64,000 nucleotides of DNA, taken from NCBI GenBank assembly GCA_932294295.1, contig OW028581.1:40053495-40117494 (forward strand), written 5' to 3'. The translations under genes and the position numbers were made by a program. The stretch is from Alitta virens (lineage: Eukaryota > Annelida > Polychaeta > Phyllodocida > Nereididae). The first letter of the stretch is position 1; each line of letters opens with the position of its first letter. A model generated the notes under the pieces. It made no database searches and was not told the origin of the DNA. It saw only the letters and a program-made list of their open reading frames with translations. Shown here one piece after another: positions 63,057-64,000 of the stretch.

Positions 63057-63242
63057 CAACTCTGCTGAAGGTCCCAGGTTCTATCCCCAGTCCGGGCACT
63101 CTTCATGAGCTACATCCCACCTGTTTATCAATTGCATGAGACATTAAATTGGAGGTGCCTTGTACTCGGGTGTCTATCATTTGGCAAGTAAAAGACCCCA
63201 CCCATGGGGTAAATGTGTAACATGGTGTTGACTACAAGCCTT
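63057..63242 (+). repeat. SINE-like dispersed repeat, copy 2
   Basis: Contains GGTCCCAGGTTCTATCCCCAG, ACATCCCACCTG, TTGCATGAGACATTAAATTGG and AAAGACCCCACCCATGGGGT. Same family and order as 53,640-53,870 in the opposite orientation. Confidence 0.65.
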
Positions 63243-63269
63243 ATCATCTCATCATTATTTGTATTTCAG

Positions 63270-63953
63270 TATTTGTTACATGTGTCGGGAGGAGTTTGTC
63301 CAGCGAAAATCTGGCAGTGGCACAGAGAAACGAAGAACAATCAGATGTGGAGCCTCTGTGAGGGAAGCCCTCATTACAGTGTATTCTATGGAGGTAGGCA
63401 TCTGATATAATATAGAATAAAATAATCTCCATTCCTCTGGATTTTATGCTTTGTGTTAGGCTACATTTTACATGAATAATTCCCTGAGGGCCATTCCATT
63501 TAAAAAAAAGGGGGCGGGTGGACTTGAAAATGTTTAGGCCCCCACCCCCAATATCTGGTTTTTGACAGACCCCCCCCCCCCCCTCCCTCACCCCCTCTTT
63601 TTTCAACATTATGATACTAAGAAAAATACTGGTCAACCACCCAACATACCCATCTTTTTGGCTGCTCTTTGGGGTGCAATGCCAAGGAAACCAAGTTTGT
63701 CGTATGTAAAATTCTAATCATTGTAGTTCAATTAGTCTGATAGATTGTATATCTTGTTTGCAGCCTTGGGTTACTACCAGTCTATCTTGTTAAGACAACT
63801 GAAATATTAGTCGCAGTAAATGCATTTTCATTTGTATTTTTCTTCAAACTTCAGGGTCAGCAAAGTAGTACCAGCAAGGGTTGGCATGATGGCATCCGTT
63901 CCCCTTTACACAAGAAACCCGAGAAGATTCATGTAACTAATGAAAAAAACTAA
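63270..63953 (+). CDS. Two 3' exons of an unidentified gene
   Basis: Exon 63270-63393 (acceptor GTATTTCAG, donor GTAGGC) reads CYMCREEFVQRKSGSGTEK and TIRCGASVREALITVYSME; C-x2-C and an upstream partner could be zinc-binding. It joins in phase 0 to 63855-63953 (acceptor ACTTCAG), reading GQQSSTSKGWHDGIRSPLHK and ending at TAA. I do not recognise the family. The gene start lies left of here or the exons may belong to a repeat; moderate doubt remains. Confidence 0.4.
63394..63854 (+). other. Probable intron
   Basis: Contains a C-rich run at 63,568-63,595 and nothing else recognisable. Confidence 0.35.
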
Positions 63954-64000
63954 TCAAGTAATACATGCATCTATGATCCAAAGAACTTTAGGGTACTCCT

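Overview
The window is animal nuclear DNA: AT-rich, with long introns, GT-AG splice sites, many MITE/SINE/LINE fragments and a well conserved CLASP gene. A marine invertebrate, possibly a deuterostome such as an echinoderm or hemichordate, would fit, but the species cannot be fixed from sequence alone.

Layout. (1) 1-2.6 kb: a decayed Ty3/gypsy remnant and a broken MADF-type gene, both minus strand, followed by a cluster of CACGTG motifs in direct and inverted repeats. (2) 3.7-12.0 kb: a minus-strand gene with a C2H2-type zinc-finger exon, at least twelve symmetric phase-1 exons of 18-39 nt, and C-terminal exons resembling the helical core-binding part of tyrosine-recombinase-like proteins. 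Its micro-exons sit in local tandem duplications (periods about 240 bp and 1,336 bp). (3) 14.3-46.7 kb: the 3' two thirds of CLASP on the plus strand. (4) 25,589-45,126: a complete 19.5-kb Polinton/Maverick inserted in one CLASP intron, with a 6-bp target duplication (AACACT) and terminal inverted repeats of about 0.77 and 0.92 kb. (5) 46.7-52.6 kb: CLASP 3' UTR and intergenic DNA with two inverted-repeat elements. (6) 52.6-58.3 kb: a minus-strand gene joining ankyrin repeats to a Mab-21/cGAS-like nucleotidyltransferase. (7) 59-64 kb: two MITEs around and inside a decayed SWIM/YqaJ gene, a LINE 3' tail, a SINE-like repeat, and two exons of an unidentified plus-strand gene.

The Polinton. Its plus-strand block reads: small ORF, protein-primed DNA polymerase B, 2-TM protein, chromodomain integrase, small jelly-roll-type candidate, basic core-like protein (carrying a frame break), major capsid protein, packaging ATPase, two small conserved Polinton proteins, tandem-PC4-like protein. 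To the right lie a divergent RING-type/unknown gene pair, a five-exon minus-strand transmembrane mucin-like gene and a minus-strand CARD-only gene. I see no separate adenain-type protease. Instead the polymerase N-terminus carries a duplicated OTU-like module, one copy of which has lost its cysteine.

Most unusual signals. Both members of the RING/unknown gene pair end in a perfect histone-mRNA-type stem-loop plus a purine-rich downstream element. Nuclear-receptor-type repeats (DR4, IR0, DR1) occur at the element's promoters and at the inner ends of both terminal repeats. The element also carries a CARD-only gene and a spliced membrane-protein gene, both typical of host-interaction cargo. Consecutive Polinton genes overlap by stop-start motifs (ATGGATGA, ATGAATGA, ATGA), which suggests coupled translation. 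Structure is seen directly; all regulatory and immune roles are inference.
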